Shown here: one piece after another, positions 1 to 8,544 of the stretch
How positions within the stretch are numbered: position 1 is the first letter of the stretch
Layout: each line of letters begins with the position of its first letter
Assembly (NCBI GenBank): GCA_050011155.1
Contig: JBEKJP010000017.1
Coordinates: 12,747-76,746 of the forward strand
DNA: 64,000 nt
Direction of reading: 5' to 3'
From: Palsa-504 sp050011155
GTDB taxonomy: Bacteria; Actinomycetota; Actinomycetes; Streptosporangiales; Streptosporangiaceae
The notes under the pieces: model-generated
What the model was told of the DNA's origin: nothing
Seen by the model: only the letters and a program-made list of their open reading frames with translations
Databases searched by the model: none
Program-made: the position numbers and the translations under genes

Positions 1-114
1 GCGGTGCCGGACGTGATCGAGGAAATGGTCAGCCGGATCCTGGAAGACGGCGGCGAGGTCGTGGTGACCGGCGACGACTCGTTCCCGGTGGCGGCCCGGC
101 TAGCGCTGCCGTAA
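1..114 (+). CDS. C-terminal end of a truncated gene, possibly Rv2629/baeRF-like
   Basis: The window opens inside a reading frame that ends at TAA 112-114 and gives 37 C-terminal residues ending in GDDSFPVAARLALP. The pattern of an amphipathic helix, then a strand written EVVVTGD, then a short hydrophobic tail resembles the C-terminus of bacterial archaeo-eukaryotic release-factor-like proteins such as Rv2629, a DosR-regulon member. That would suit the neighbourhood, but 37 residues are too few to assign a family. The N-terminus lies outside the window. Confidence 0.4.
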   Translation, partial: AVPDVIEEMVSRILEDGGEVVVTGDDSFPVAARLALP

Positions 115-165
115 AGCCCGTCATGCGTGTGGCCGCGGCCATATTCATTTTTTACCTCCGTGAAG

Positions 166-206
166 ACGGGCGCTGACCGCGCTCGTTGACGGAGGCCAGC
201 GCCCGT
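166..206. terminator. 10-bp stem inverted repeat, possible bidirectional terminator
   Basis: ACGGGCGCTG (166-175) is matched perfectly by CAGCGCCCGT (197-206) around a 21-nt loop. It lies between the stop of the truncated plus-strand gene and the stop of the minus-strand hspX, so it could end both transcripts. There is no clear T-run directly after either arm. A T-rich patch sits at 144-153. Confidence 0.5.
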
Positions 207-227
207 GGGGTGGACAGGACGGAATCT

Positions 228-650
228 CTACTTGGCCGCCTTGACTTCGATCTTCTTGACCTCTTCCTTCTTCTCGGCCTTGAGCCCGACGGAGACGGTA
301 AGGATGCCGTGGTCGTAGCTCGCCTTGACGTCGTCCGCGTTGGCCTGCGCCGGCAGCGACATGCTGCGGGAGAACGAGCCATACCGGAACTCGGTCCGGT
401 GCTTGCCCTCCGTCTTGTCGTGCCGCTCGGCGTGGATGGTCAGGTAGCCCGCCCCAACAGTGACCTCCACGTCCTTCTCCGGGTCGATCCCGGCCAGCTC
501 GGCCCGGATCATGTAGCGGTCACCCTCGACGAAGTCCTCGATCCTGATCGGCTGGCCCAGGTAGGGGCGAAGGGTCAGGAAAGGCTCCTCGAACCACTCG
601 ACCAGCTCCGGGAACATCGTCCTCGGGTCCCTGCGCATCAAAGTGCTCAT
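228..650 (-). CDS. hspX: Hsp20/alpha-crystallin small heat-shock protein, HspX-type
   Basis: A 140-residue small heat-shock protein. The N-terminal segment RRDPRTMFPELVEWF and the later FRYGSFSRSMSLP and YDHGILTVSV stretches closely follow mycobacterial HspX/Acr (Rv2031c), the hallmark DosR-regulon chaperone. The alpha-crystallin domain spans about residues 35-130, with the conserved GILTVSV near the C-terminus and a lysine/glutamate-rich tail. These proteins form oligomers that hold unfolding proteins without ATP. The ATG at 650 is preceded by a GAGGAAGG ribosome site. It is transcribed divergently from the GH65 gene, and a DevR-box-like site lies about 95 bp upstream. Confidence 0.95.
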   Translation of the reverse strand: MSTLMRRDPRTMFPELVEWFEEPFLTLRPYLGQPIRIEDFVEGDRYMIRAELAGIDPEKDVEVTVGAGYLTIHAERHDKTEGKHRTEFRYGSFSRSMSLPAQANADDVKASYDHGILTVSVGLKAEKKEEVKKIEVKAAK

Positions 651-742
651 CTCGTCTGCCTTCCTCTCATGACGGCTGTGCCTTCATATCGATCGCATAA
701 CGGGGGGGCGAGGTAAAGCAGAGGCAGAGGGCATATCGCGAC

Positions 743-756
743 ATGACTTTCGCCCC
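743..756. promoter_or_regulatory. DevR-box-like site between hspX and the GH65 gene
   Basis: ATGACTTTCGCCCC resembles the mycobacterial DevR core (GGGACTTTNGTCCC type), keeping GACTTT, the G, and the CCC end. It lies 59-72 bp before the GH65 start and 93-106 bp before hspX, so it could serve both divergent genes. Confidence 0.55.
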
Positions 757-814
757 TGGCCGCCGGATCAGCGCCGCCGCATCATCGGCGACACGGCGTG
801 AAGGAGGAACCGGA

Positions 815-3337
815 ATGGGCCCGGAGGCCGGGACGGCAGGCCGCACCTTCGCGGCGGTAGCTTTCACACCGAGGGCGGCCGCGCCGTTCCGGCCGCGGCT
901 CGTCGCGGCGCTGTGCCGTCGTATCGCGGCGCTGCGCGCGTCGGGCGTGGACGTCATCCTGCTCGGCGCGCGCGAGGCTTTCCCAGCCGAGCTGCGGCAG
1001 GATGGCCGGCTGGCGCGAGCCGGGCCGGAGGGGATGCGCGGCCTGCTGGCGGCGTTGGCCCGGCGCGGCGTGGGTCCCGGACTGCTGCTAGTGGTGGGCA
1101 GCGAATTCGGCGCGGGCGGCGGGGACGCGCCGCTGCTCGTGCCGGAGGCGGCCCGGGCCACCATGATCTCGGTGGGCGCCGAGCCGGCCGGGGTCCCTCC
1201 GGGAGTGTCACGCGCCGGCGGCGCCCCCCGGCAGCTGGCCGCCCTGCTGGACGAACAGCTCCGGCGGCACTCCCGGCAGCGGGTGCCGTCGATCGACGAA
1301 GACCCGGCGTGGACCGTGTGCGAGGCCGGGCCCGATCCCCTGCGCCGCCGGGTGGCCGAGTCGCTGTTCACCCTGGGCGCGGGCGGCGTGGCCACCCGGG
1401 GCTCGGTGGAGGAGGCGGTCCCGGGCGCGCAGCCGCTGGTGCTGGCGGCGGGGGTGTACGAAGGGACCGGATCGGCCCAGCATCTGCTGGCCGGTCCGGT
1501 ATGGACCGGCCTGACGGTAGATCCGCCGCCGGCCGGCGACCGCCGGGTCCTCGACCTGCGCACCGGAGTCCTGGAGCGCACCGAATCGCCCGCCGGCGGC
1601 CCGCCGCTGCGGACCCTGCGGCTGGCCAGCATCACCCGTCCCGGCGTGGTCGCCATGCGCGCCGAGGCGGCGGCCAGCCGGCTGCCCGCCCAGGAACGCC
1701 CGCTGCGGCGCCCGGCCGGGACCGAGATGGCGGCCGGGCGCCGGGACGGCGTGCACTGGGCGCGGACCGGCGCGGAGAACGGGGCGGGCATCGTCTCGGT
1801 GGCGCTCCAGCGGACCCGTCACGACGACACGGTGCGTACCGTGCAGCGGATGGCTGCGTACGCCGGCGGCGGCCGGCACCGGCCCGGTCTGCGCGCGACC
1901 GCGGATGCGCTGCGCGCGGCGGACCGCCTCGGCTTCGGGCGGCTGCTCGCCGATCAGCGGGCGGCCTGGGCGCGCCGCTGGGACACCGTGGACATCCAGG
2001 TCCTCGGTGACCCCAAGGCGCAGCTGGCGCTGCGGTTCGCGCTGTACCAGCTGTGGTGCGCGATCAAGTCCCGCGGCGAGCTCGCGGTCGGCGCGCGAGG
2101 GCTGTCTGGCACCGGGTACGCGGGGCACGTGTTCTGGGACGCGGACGTGTTCATGCTGCCCGCGGTGGCGGCCATGGACCCGGCAGCCGCGGGCGCGATG
2201 GTCCGCTACCGGCTGCGGCGGCTGGCCGCGGCATGCGACCGGGCTCGCGCGTCCGGCCGGCCAGGGGCTCGCTTCCCGTGGGAGTCCGCGGTCGGCGGCG
2301 AGGACGTCACGCCACCCCAGGGCCAGGTCGGCGGCTACCGGATACCCATCCTGACCGGGCAGTTCGAGGAGCACATCACCGCCGACGTCGCCTGGGCGGC
2401 CGCGCACTACGCGAGCTGGACCGGCTCGCGTCTTCCGGCGGTGGCGCCGCTGCTGACCGAGACGGCCAGGTACTGGGCCTCCCGGTGCCGCCTCGATGCC
2501 GCGGGCGTCGCCCACATCGACGACGTGATCGGCCCCGACGAATACCACGAGCGGGTCGACGACAACGCGTTCACCAACGTGATGGCCCGCTGGAACCTGC
2601 GCGCGGCCGCCGATGCCGCGAACGGTGCCGGGATCACCCCGGAGGAAGCGGACCGGTGGCGGGAGCTAGCCGCCAGACTGGCCGACGGCTACGATCCGGC
2701 GACCGGGCGCTATGAGCAGTTCGCCGGCTATTTCGCCCTGGAGCCGCTGCTGGCCCGTGATGTCGCCGTACCGCCGGTGGCCGCCGACATGCTGCTGGGC
2801 CGGGACCGGGTAGCCAGGTCGCAGCTGATCAAGCAGCCGGACGTGCTCATGCTGCACCACCTGGTCCCGGACCAGGTCGAGCCGGGTTCGCTGGGGCCGA
2901 ATCTCGACTACTACGGCCCGCGGACCACGCACGGGTCGTCGCTGTCTCCCGCGCTGACCGCGGCGCTGCTGGCCCAGGCGGGCAGGCCGGATGAGGCGCT
3001 GGCCATGCTGCGGATGGCGCTCGCGCTGGATCCGGACGACCTGACCGGGATGACCAGCGCCGGCCTGCACATGGCGAACCTGGGCGGGATCTGGCAGGCG
3101 GTGGTGACGGGCATGGCGGGGGTGCGGGTCCGGGCGGGGACGCTGATCGTCGATCCCCGGCTGCCCGCGGCCTGGGACGGCCTGCGGCTGCGGTTCCGCT
3201 GCCTGGGCAGGCGGGTCCGGCTGGACGTCGCGCATGACCGGACCGAGATACGGGCCGATGGCCCGCTGCTGGCCGCCATGGCGGGTGAGGCGCCGCGGAC
3301 GGTGACAGGCCGGGCCACGCTACGGCGGACGAGCTGA
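815..3337 (+). CDS. Glycoside hydrolase family 65 protein (kojibiose/maltose/trehalose phosphorylase type)
   Basis: An 840-residue GH65 protein. Such enzymes cleave alpha-glucosidic disaccharides, usually by phosphorolysis giving beta-glucose-1-phosphate. Residues about 30-330 hold the N-terminal beta-sandwich region and a preceding segment (ARRGVGPGLLLVVGSEFG) found in actinobacterial members. The (alpha/alpha)6 barrel follows, with GHVFWDADVFMLP and, near residue 575, IGPDEYHERVDDNAFTN, whose Glu is the general acid of the family. The ATG at 815 is chosen over an in-frame ATG at 743 because AAGGAGG lies 7 nt before it, and the earlier ATG falls inside the candidate DevR box. The sugar specificity cannot be told from sequence. 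The gene starts a carbohydrate block with the USP, GT4 and debranching genes. Confidence 0.88.
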   Translation: MGPEAGTAGRTFAAVAFTPRAAAPFRPRLVAALCRRIAALRASGVDVILLGAREAFPAELRQDGRLARAGPEGMRGLLAALARRGVGPGLLLVVGSEFGAGGGDAPLLVPEAARATMISVGAEPAGVPPGVSRAGGAPRQLAALLDEQLRRHSRQRVPSIDEDPAWTVCEAGPDPLRRRVAESLFTLGAGGVATRGSVEEAVPGAQPLVLAAGVYEGTGSAQHLLAGPVWTGLTVDPPPAGDRRVLDLRTGVLERTESPAGGPPLRTLRLASITRPGVVAMRAEAAASRLPAQERPLRRPAGTEMAAGRRDGVHWARTGAENGAGIVSVALQRTRHDDTVRTVQRMAAYAGGGRHRPGLRATADALRAADRLGFGRLLADQRAAWARRWDTVDIQVLGDPKAQLALRFALYQLWCAIKSRGELAVGARGLSGTGYAGHVFWDADVFMLPAVAAMDPAAAGAMVRYRLRRLAAACDRARASGRPGARFPWESAVGGEDVTPPQGQVGGYRIPILTGQFEEHITADVAWAAAHYASWTGSRLPAVAPLLTETARYWASRCRLDAAGVAHIDDVIGPDEYHERVDDNAFTNVMARWNLRAAADAANGAGITPEEADRWRELAARLADGYDPATGRYEQFAGYFALEPLLARDVAVPPVAADMLLGRDRVARSQLIKQPDVLMLHHLVPDQVEPGSLGPNLDYYGPRTTHGSSLSPALTAALLAQAGRPDEALAMLRMALALDPDDLTGMTSAGLHMANLGGIWQAVVTGMAGVRVRAGTLIVDPRLPAAWDGLRLRFRCLGRRVRLDVAHDRTEIRADGPLLAAMAGEAPRTVTGRATLRRTS

Positions 3338-3347
3338 GGAGGCGGAA

Positions 3348-4061
3348 ATGGCCGAGGCAGAGATCGCCGGAGTGGCGGACGTGCTGGCCGTCACAGGCCC
3401 GCCGGACACCGCGGTACCTGTAGCCGCGACGGCGGCGGCGTTCGCCCGGCTGACCGGCGGCGACGTCAGGGAGCTGCGCCTGGCCGCCGGCCTCAGCCCG
3501 GAGCAGGCGGCTCGCCTGGTGCTCCGTGCTCTGGACCGGCCTGGAACGGTATGCGGGGTGCTGGCCGGCGGCGGACCGTCACGGGCGGTGTGGCTGCCGG
3601 TGGCGCGGCAGGCGGCCAAGCCGGTCGTGCTCGTGCCCGCCGGACTCAGCGGCCAGCCGCCCCGGCTCCGGCGCGTCCTGCTGCCGCTGGACGGGACGGC
3701 CGGGTCCGCCGCGGCCGCCGCCGCCGCCGCGGAGCGGTTCGCGCTCGGCGGCGCGGAACTGGTGGTCCTGCACGTCTTCGGCCCGGAAATGGTTCCCATG
3801 TTCTGGGATCAGCACGCCCACGCCGACCGGGAATGGACACGGGAATTCCTGGCCCGCTACTGCGTGGTGCCGGGTGCCCGGCTGGAACTGCGGGTCGGGA
3901 TCGCGGCGGAGCACGTGATCCAGGTGGCCGGAGCGGAGCGCGCGGACGTGATCGCGCTGGCCTGGTCGCAACGGCTCGAACCGGGCCGCGCGCCCGTGGT
4001 GCGGCGTGCCGTCCTGGACGCACAGGTCCCGGTGATGCTGATACCGGTGGCACCGGACTGA
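3348..4061 (+). CDS. Universal stress protein-like protein
   Basis: A 237-residue protein only 10 nt after the GH65 gene, with GGAGG before its ATG, so probably co-transcribed. The second half is USP-like: RRVLLPLDGTAGS opens the fold, ELVVLHVFG follows, and it closes with RADVIALAWSQ and VPVMLIPV. The first half (AVPVAATAAAFARLTGG to KPVVLVPAG) looks like a degenerate second USP domain. The G-2X-G-9X-G ATP-binding loop of class II USPs is not recognisable, so it probably does not bind ATP in that way. It sits between sugar-metabolism genes and may act as a regulatory partner, but nothing in the sequence shows which. Confidence 0.75.
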   Translation: MAEAEIAGVADVLAVTGPPDTAVPVAATAAAFARLTGGDVRELRLAAGLSPEQAARLVLRALDRPGTVCGVLAGGGPSRAVWLPVARQAAKPVVLVPAGLSGQPPRLRRVLLPLDGTAGSAAAAAAAAERFALGGAELVVLHVFGPEMVPMFWDQHAHADREWTREFLARYCVVPGARLELRVGIAAEHVIQVAGAERADVIALAWSQRLEPGRAPVVRRAVLDAQVPVMLIPVAPD

Positions 4062-4062
4062 C

Positions 4063-4076
4063 GGGACCATGGGCCC
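4063..4076. promoter_or_regulatory. DevR-box-like site before the GT4-debranching operon
   Basis: GGGACCATGGGCCC is nearly palindromic and almost the same as the site at 8684 (GGGACCATTGGCCC). It lies 36-49 bp before the glycosyltransferase start. Confidence 0.6.
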
Positions 4077-4111
4077 TATCCTCCGGGCTGACGCGCTGCT
4101 GGGCTGCGGAC

Positions 4112-5173
4112 ATGCGAATCGGCTTGATCGCACCGCCCTGGATCCAGGTCCCGCCGCCCGCCTACGGCGGCACCGAGGCGGTCATCGACAACCTGGCCCG
4201 CGGCCTGGCGGCGCTCGGCCACGACGTGCGGCTGTTCACTGTCGGCGACTCCACCTGCCCGGTACCGAAGCAGTGGCTATTCCGGTCGCCGGCCGAGCCG
4301 ATGGGTGACGCCGACGTGGAGACGGCGCATGTCCTAGCCGCCTACGAGGCGCTCAGCGATGCCGACATCATCCACGACCACACCGAGCTGGGACCCTTGC
4401 TGGCCGGGCGGCGCGGGCTGGCCCGGGCGCCGGTGGTGACCACGTTGCACGGGCCGTTCACCCCGCCCACCCGGGACCGGCTGGCCGAGGTGGCCAGGCA
4501 CGCGTCGGTCGTGGCGATCTCGCACGCGCACGCCCGCTGCTTCGGCCGGGTCCCGGTGGCGGCGGTCATCCATCACGGCATCGACCTGGACGTCCACCGG
4601 CCCGGCCCCGGTACCGGGGGTTACCTCCTGTTCGTCGGCCGGATGAGCCCGGAGAAGGGGGTCCATCACGCGGTGCGGGCCGCCCAGGCCGCGGGCTGGC
4701 CGCTGATCATCGCGGCGAAGAGCCGCAATGACGCCGAGCACGCCTACTTCGAGGAACGGGTCCGTCCGCTGCTCGGTCCCGGGGTGAGGCTGCCCGCCGA
4801 GGAGCCCCTGGCGGCCCGGCTGGAACTGATGCGCCACGCGGCCGCCCTGCTCAACCCGATCACCTGGCCGGAGCCCTTCGGCCTGGTGATGGCGGAGGCG
4901 CTGGCCGCGGGCACCCCGGTCCTGGCGTTCCCCAACGGGGCGGCACCTGAGATCATCGACCATGGCCGCACGGGATACCTGTGCCGCGGCGAGGCGGACA
5001 TGACCGCCGCCATCGCCCGCGTGCCCGAGATCGACCGCTGGCAGTGCCGGACGGCCGCGGAACACCGGTTCTCCCTGGCCCGGATGGCTGCCGACTACGG
5101 GCGGCTGTACCAGAGCATCCTCGAACACCCCGGCCCGCGGGCGCCGAGCCCCGCCGGGACCGGCTCCCGGTGA
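4112..5173 (+). CDS. GT4-family glycosyltransferase
   Basis: A 353-residue GT-B glycosyltransferase. The N-terminus MRIGLIAPPW...PPAYGGTEAVIDNLARGLAALGHDV is the acceptor-side Rossmann domain of GT4 enzymes. The C-terminal domain has LLFVGRMSPEKGVHHAVRAA and the nucleotide-sugar motif PEPFGLVMAEALAAGTPVLAF, whose first Glu is the conserved E of the EX7E pair. The closest general type is the glycogen/lipopolysaccharide-type 'glycosyltransferase 4', so a role in glucan or glycoconjugate synthesis is possible. The start is set by the family N-terminus, and the ribosome site is weak. The gene overlaps the next one by GTGA. Confidence 0.85.
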   Translation: MRIGLIAPPWIQVPPPAYGGTEAVIDNLARGLAALGHDVRLFTVGDSTCPVPKQWLFRSPAEPMGDADVETAHVLAAYEALSDADIIHDHTELGPLLAGRRGLARAPVVTTLHGPFTPPTRDRLAEVARHASVVAISHAHARCFGRVPVAAVIHHGIDLDVHRPGPGTGGYLLFVGRMSPEKGVHHAVRAAQAAGWPLIIAAKSRNDAEHAYFEERVRPLLGPGVRLPAEEPLAARLELMRHAAALLNPITWPEPFGLVMAEALAAGTPVLAFPNGAAPEIIDHGRTGYLCRGEADMTAAIARVPEIDRWQCRTAAEHRFSLARMAADYGRLYQSILEHPGPRAPSPAGTGSR

Positions 5174-7350
5174 CCGCACCCTGGTCAGCCGGGGAGGCAC
5201 CGGTAGCCATCGGCCAGCCCGGAGCCACGGTCATTCTCGTCGAAGGCTCGACCTTCTGCATCAGCGAGTCCAGCGGCGACATCTCACCCGGCCCGCCGCA
5301 GGGGCTGTTCGTCCAGGATGTGCGCGTCCTGTCACGGTGGGCCCTGACCTTCGGCGGCCGGACGGCCGAACCGCTGACCGTGCAGCACGCCGACCCGTAC
5401 GCGGCGGCGTTCATCGGGCGGCTGCCCCCGCCTTCCGGTGCGCTCGCCGACGCCGCCATGCTGGTCGACCGGCACCGCTACATCGGCGACGGCATGCGGG
5501 AGGACATCACGATCCGCAACACGGCCCGGCGGCCCGCGCACCTGACGGTGACGCTCACGGCCGACGCCGACTTCGCCGACCTGTTCGAGGTCAAGGCGGG
5601 GCGGGCCCGGTCCGCCGCCGCCCGCGTGTCCGCCGTCGGCTCGACCCTGACCTTCCACTCCCGCCGGGGCGACCGTCATTACGGGCTTGTGATCCAGGTG
5701 GACGGGGACGTGACGGCGTCCGGTCACGACATGTCCTGGCGGGCCGTGGTCCCGGCCCGCGGGGAATGGCGGGTCACGGCGGAAGTGATCCTGGTCCACG
5801 ACGGGATCCCGCTGCCCCTGCACCACCCGCGCGGGCAGCCGGTAGAGCACGCCTTCCCGGCCCGCAGGCTCCGCGAGTGGCGGCGTGGCGCCCCGCGGGT
5901 GCGGACGCACGACCCCGACCTGGCCACGGTGCTGCGCCGTAGCGTCGAGGACATCGGGGCCCTGCGCATCTTCGACCCCGCGCATCCGGACCGGCCCATG
6001 GTAGCCGCGGGAGCGCCATGGTTCATGGCCTTGTTCGGCCGCGACTCGCTGCTCACCTCCTGGATGTTGCTCCCCTGGGACGACAGCCTCGCGGCCGGGA
6101 CGCTGCGGACGCTAGCCGGCCACCAGGGCCAGGTCATCGACCCGGCATCGGAGGAGGAGCCGGGCAAGATCCTGCACGAGGTCCGGTTCGGCCCGGCTGC
6201 CTCCCTGTCCCTGGGCGGCCGCAGCGCCTACTACGGCACCGCCGACGCCACGCCGCTGTTCGTCATGCTGCTCGGCGAACTGAGTCGCTGGGGCCACCAC
6301 CCCGAGCTGACGCAGGCGCTGCTCCCGCACGCCGACAGCGCGCTGGAGTGGATGCGGCGCTACGGCGACGCCGACGGCGACGGGTTTATCGAGTACTCCC
6401 GCAAGTCGCCCGGCGGCCTGGTCAACCAGGGCTGGAAGGACTCCTGGGACGGCGTCAGCTTCGCCGACGGGACGATCGCCGAGCCGCCCATCGCCCTGGC
6501 CGAAGTGCAGGGCTACGCCTACGCCGCCTACCGCGCCCGGGCCGCGTTCGCCACCGAAGCGGGCGACCGGGCAGGCGCCCGGCACTGGGCCGAGACGGCT
6601 GTGCGGCTCAAGCGCGCCTTCAACCAGGCCTTCTGGCTACCGGAGCGGGGGTGGTACGCCGTCGCGCTCGACCGCGACAAACGGCCCGTCGACGCGCTGA
6701 CCTCCAACATCGGGCACTGCCTGTGGACCGGTATCGCCGAGCCGGACAAGGCCGCCGCCGTCGCCGGTCACCTGCTCTCCGCCGACATGTTCACCGGCTG
6801 GGGCATCAGGACCCTGGCCGCGTCGATGGCGGCTTACAACCCGATGAGCTACCACAACGGGTCGGTCTGGCCGCACGACAACGCCCTGTGCGCGGCCGGC
6901 CTGATGCGCTACGGCCACACCACCCACGCCCAGCGGGTGGCCGAGGCCATCTTCGACGCCGCCGCCCATTTCGGGTACCGCCTGCCCGAGCTCTTCTGCG
7001 GCTTCTCCCGCGACGAGGACATCGGTCCCGTCCCGTACCCGACGTCGTGTTCCCCCCAGGCCTGGGCGGCGGCCGCTCCGCTCCAGCTGCTCACCACGCT
7101 GCTGCGCGTCACGCCCCAGCCCCGGGCCGGCCGGCTGTGGTGCTCTCCCGCCGTGCCCGGGCGATACCTGCCGCTCCACCTGGCCGGACTGCGGCTGGGA
7201 ACCGCGCGGCTGGCGATCGACATCGGCGACGACGGCTGGCAGCTGACCGGGCTCGACGGCACCGGAACCGCGCTGGTGCGCCAGCCCCGGCATGCCCTGG
7301 ACCGGCCAGGCGAACCGCCAGCCCGTTCGGTACCTTCTTCCGCTCTTTGA
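5170..7350 (+). CDS. Glycogen debranching enzyme (amylo-alpha-1,6-glucosidase family)
   Basis: A 726-residue two-domain protein of the length usual for bacterial GDE_N-bis/GDE_C proteins. Residues about 15-210 form the N-terminal beta-rich domain (LVEGSTFCISESSGDISPG, GLFVQDVRVLSRW). Residues about 240-700 form the (alpha/alpha)6 barrel with AGAPWFMALFGRDSLLTS, GDGFIEYSRKSPGG and NQGWKDSWDGVSF. NPMSYHNGSVWPHDNAL is the conserved late motif. It would remove alpha-1,6 branches so that phosphorylases can degrade glycogen fully. The GTG start overlaps the GT4 stop, so the two are translationally coupled. It may act with the GH65 enzyme upstream. Confidence 0.88.
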   Translation: MTAPWSAGEAPVAIGQPGATVILVEGSTFCISESSGDISPGPPQGLFVQDVRVLSRWALTFGGRTAEPLTVQHADPYAAAFIGRLPPPSGALADAAMLVDRHRYIGDGMREDITIRNTARRPAHLTVTLTADADFADLFEVKAGRARSAAARVSAVGSTLTFHSRRGDRHYGLVIQVDGDVTASGHDMSWRAVVPARGEWRVTAEVILVHDGIPLPLHHPRGQPVEHAFPARRLREWRRGAPRVRTHDPDLATVLRRSVEDIGALRIFDPAHPDRPMVAAGAPWFMALFGRDSLLTSWMLLPWDDSLAAGTLRTLAGHQGQVIDPASEEEPGKILHEVRFGPAASLSLGGRSAYYGTADATPLFVMLLGELSRWGHHPELTQALLPHADSALEWMRRYGDADGDGFIEYSRKSPGGLVNQGWKDSWDGVSFADGTIAEPPIALAEVQGYAYAAYRARAAFATEAGDRAGARHWAETAVRLKRAFNQAFWLPERGWYAVALDRDKRPVDALTSNIGHCLWTGIAEPDKAAAVAGHLLSADMFTGWGIRTLAASMAAYNPMSYHNGSVWPHDNALCAAGLMRYGHTTHAQRVAEAIFDAAAHFGYRLPELFCGFSRDEDIGPVPYPTSCSPQAWAAAAPLQLLTTLLRVTPQPRAGRLWCSPAVPGRYLPLHLAGLRLGTARLAIDIGDDGWQLTGLDGTGTALVRQPRHALDRPGEPPARSVPSSAL

Positions 7351-7363
7351 GGACTTAGGCCCC
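7350..7363. promoter_or_regulatory. DevR-box-like site in a convergent gap
   Basis: AGGACTTAGGCCCC lies directly after the debranching-enzyme stop, where both flanking genes end. No gene starts next to it, so it is either a chance match or drives an unseen transcript. Confidence 0.45.
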
Positions 7364-7430
7364 CTTCCGCGCGCGGGAAAACGCGATCTCATGGTCTGGG
7401 TACGAGAGCAGGTGCCGGCCGCGGTGATGG

Positions 7431-7634
7431 TCACGTCGGCGGCAGCGAAGCCCGGAGCAGCCAGCGCTCCGCGTCGGCGCAGCTCTGGTCCCATTCCGCG
7501 GCTGTCCGCGCCGCAGTGTCCCGGAGCCGGGCCGTCTCGGCCAGCAGGATCCGGTGCTTGCGGTCGAGCAGGTCGGCGCCGCGCCGGGCCACGGCCAGGC
7601 GCCGGACCAGCCAGAAGTCGCGCAGATCGGCCAT
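7431..7634 (-). pseudogene. V-type ATPase subunit D N-terminal fragment
   Basis: A 67-residue frame (MADLRDFWLVRRLAVARRGADLLDRKHR...) resembles the first helical hairpin of V/A-type ATP synthase subunit D: a basic helix with LAVARRGADLLDRKHRIL, then a second helix with EWDQSCADAERWLLRA. The family is about 200 residues long, so roughly two thirds are missing. The frame stops soon after WLLRASLPPT. It begins 6 nt past the stop of the USP gene on the same strand, with no clear ribosome site. No other V-ATPase gene is in the window. I read it as a decayed remnant. A short functional coiled-coil protein is the alternative. Confidence 0.45.
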
Positions 7635-7639
7635 GGCTG

Positions 7640-8197
7640 CTACTGAGGCGAGCCGGACGCCAGGAGATGCAGGGCCGAATGCCAGCCGCCGGCCGTGGCC
7701 AAGGTCCCGGCCTGCGGCTGGGCGTCTTCCTCGCCTTCCAGGTGGCTGGGGGCGACCACGACGACGGGGCAAGGCGCACGGCGCAAGCAGATACGCGTCA
7801 CCGGGCCCAGGGCCAGGGGCGGCTGCCCCGGCTGCTCGTGGGGCCGGCTCGCGCCCAGGACCAGCAGCTCGGCGCCGGCCGAACGCTCGAGCAAGGCCCG
7901 GGCGGGAGGCTCGTCGACCAGCTCGGCAACGAGACGCCCCAGGGGAAGATCACCGCGAACGAGGTCCGCAGCGCGAGCGAGCGAGGCCCGGGCGGCGGTA
8001 CGGCGTTCGTCCTCGCACCTCCCGGCCCACGAGGCGTATGGTGCGCGCAGCCTGGTATCGGCGTGATACGCGCAGACAAGGTGGACGGCCGCCTGGCGCA
8101 GCCGGGCCTCCCGCACCGCCCACCGCACCGCGGTCGCCGAGGATCCCGAGCCGTCGACGCCTACCACGATGTGCCTGACCGGCAGCGTCTGTGTCAT
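7640..8197 (-). CDS. Universal stress protein, single USP domain
   Basis: A 185-residue USP. It opens with the canonical strand and loop VRHIVVGVDGSGSSATAVRWAVREA and continues to ELLVLGASRPHEQPG...LALGPVTRICLRRAPCPVVVVAP. The nucleotide loop has drifted from G-2X-G-9X-GS to ASRPHEQPGQPPLALGPV, so ATP binding is uncertain. A 45-residue tail follows the domain. The ATG at 8197 has GGGAGG 6-10 nt upstream. The small gene at 8272-8502 precedes it on the same strand, and a DevR-box-like site lies at 8531. Confidence 0.88.
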   Translation of the reverse strand: MTQTLPVRHIVVGVDGSGSSATAVRWAVREARLRQAAVHLVCAYHADTRLRAPYASWAGRCEDERRTAARASLARAADLVRGDLPLGRLVAELVDEPPARALLERSAGAELLVLGASRPHEQPGQPPLALGPVTRICLRRAPCPVVVVAPSHLEGEEDAQPQAGTLATAGGWHSALHLLASGSPQ

Positions 8198-8271
8198 GAC
8201 CGCCTCCCTGCTCAGCCGGTGCTCTGGTACCTGCGGTCGGCAGCATTCTCGCCGCGCCGTCCCGGTGCTGC

Positions 8272-8502
8272 TTAGAGGCGTTGGTCCTCTTGCTTCGCCA
8301 GCAGCAGCAGCTCGCGGGCTCGCCGGGCCGCTTCCTCGGGCTTCCTGTCTTCAGGCGCGGCCATCGGACCGCCCTCGAGGCCGCGGGCGAGGACCTCGAC
8401 CGCATCGATGAGTGCGTCCAGCCGGGCCTCGAGCCGGCGTACTTCCGTGAGCGCGGTGCTTGTGGCCGGATCTGAGTCAGCTTGCTCTCTCATATTCCTC
8501 AT
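8272..8502 (-). CDS. Small helical hypothetical protein
   Basis: A predicted 76-residue protein rich in Glu, Arg, Ala and Leu, with a heptad-like stretch LTEVRRLEARLDALIDAVEVL followed by a second helix EEAARRARELLLLAKQ. It looks like a short coiled-coil protein of unknown function. The start could be the ATG at 8502 or the ATG at 8493. Neither has a strong ribosome site. It is kept as a gene because it lies just downstream of a DevR-box-like site and upstream of the USP on the same strand. Confidence 0.5.
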   Translation of the reverse strand: MRNMREQADSDPATSTALTEVRRLEARLDALIDAVEVLARGLEGGPMAAPEDRKPEEAARRARELLLLAKQEDQRL

Positions 8503-8530
8503 GGCGTCAGATTGTGTCGGCCAGGCGGGC

Positions 8531-8544
8531 GGGACCAGGGTCTT
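8531..8544. promoter_or_regulatory. DevR-box-like site before the small protein/USP pair
   Basis: GGGACCAGGGTCTT keeps the left half GGGAC and the central GTC. It lies 29-42 bp before the start of the 76-residue gene on the minus strand. Confidence 0.5.

Noticed and set aside
743..814. Upstream in-frame ATG for the GH65 gene
   Set aside because: It has no ribosome site and falls in the candidate operator; the ATG at 815 has AAGGAGG at the right distance.
1208..2548. Long antisense frame across the GH65 gene, and similar long antisense frames across most genes
   Set aside because: High third-position GC makes stop codons rare in shadow frames; these lack family motifs and ribosome sites and overlap genes with clear motifs.
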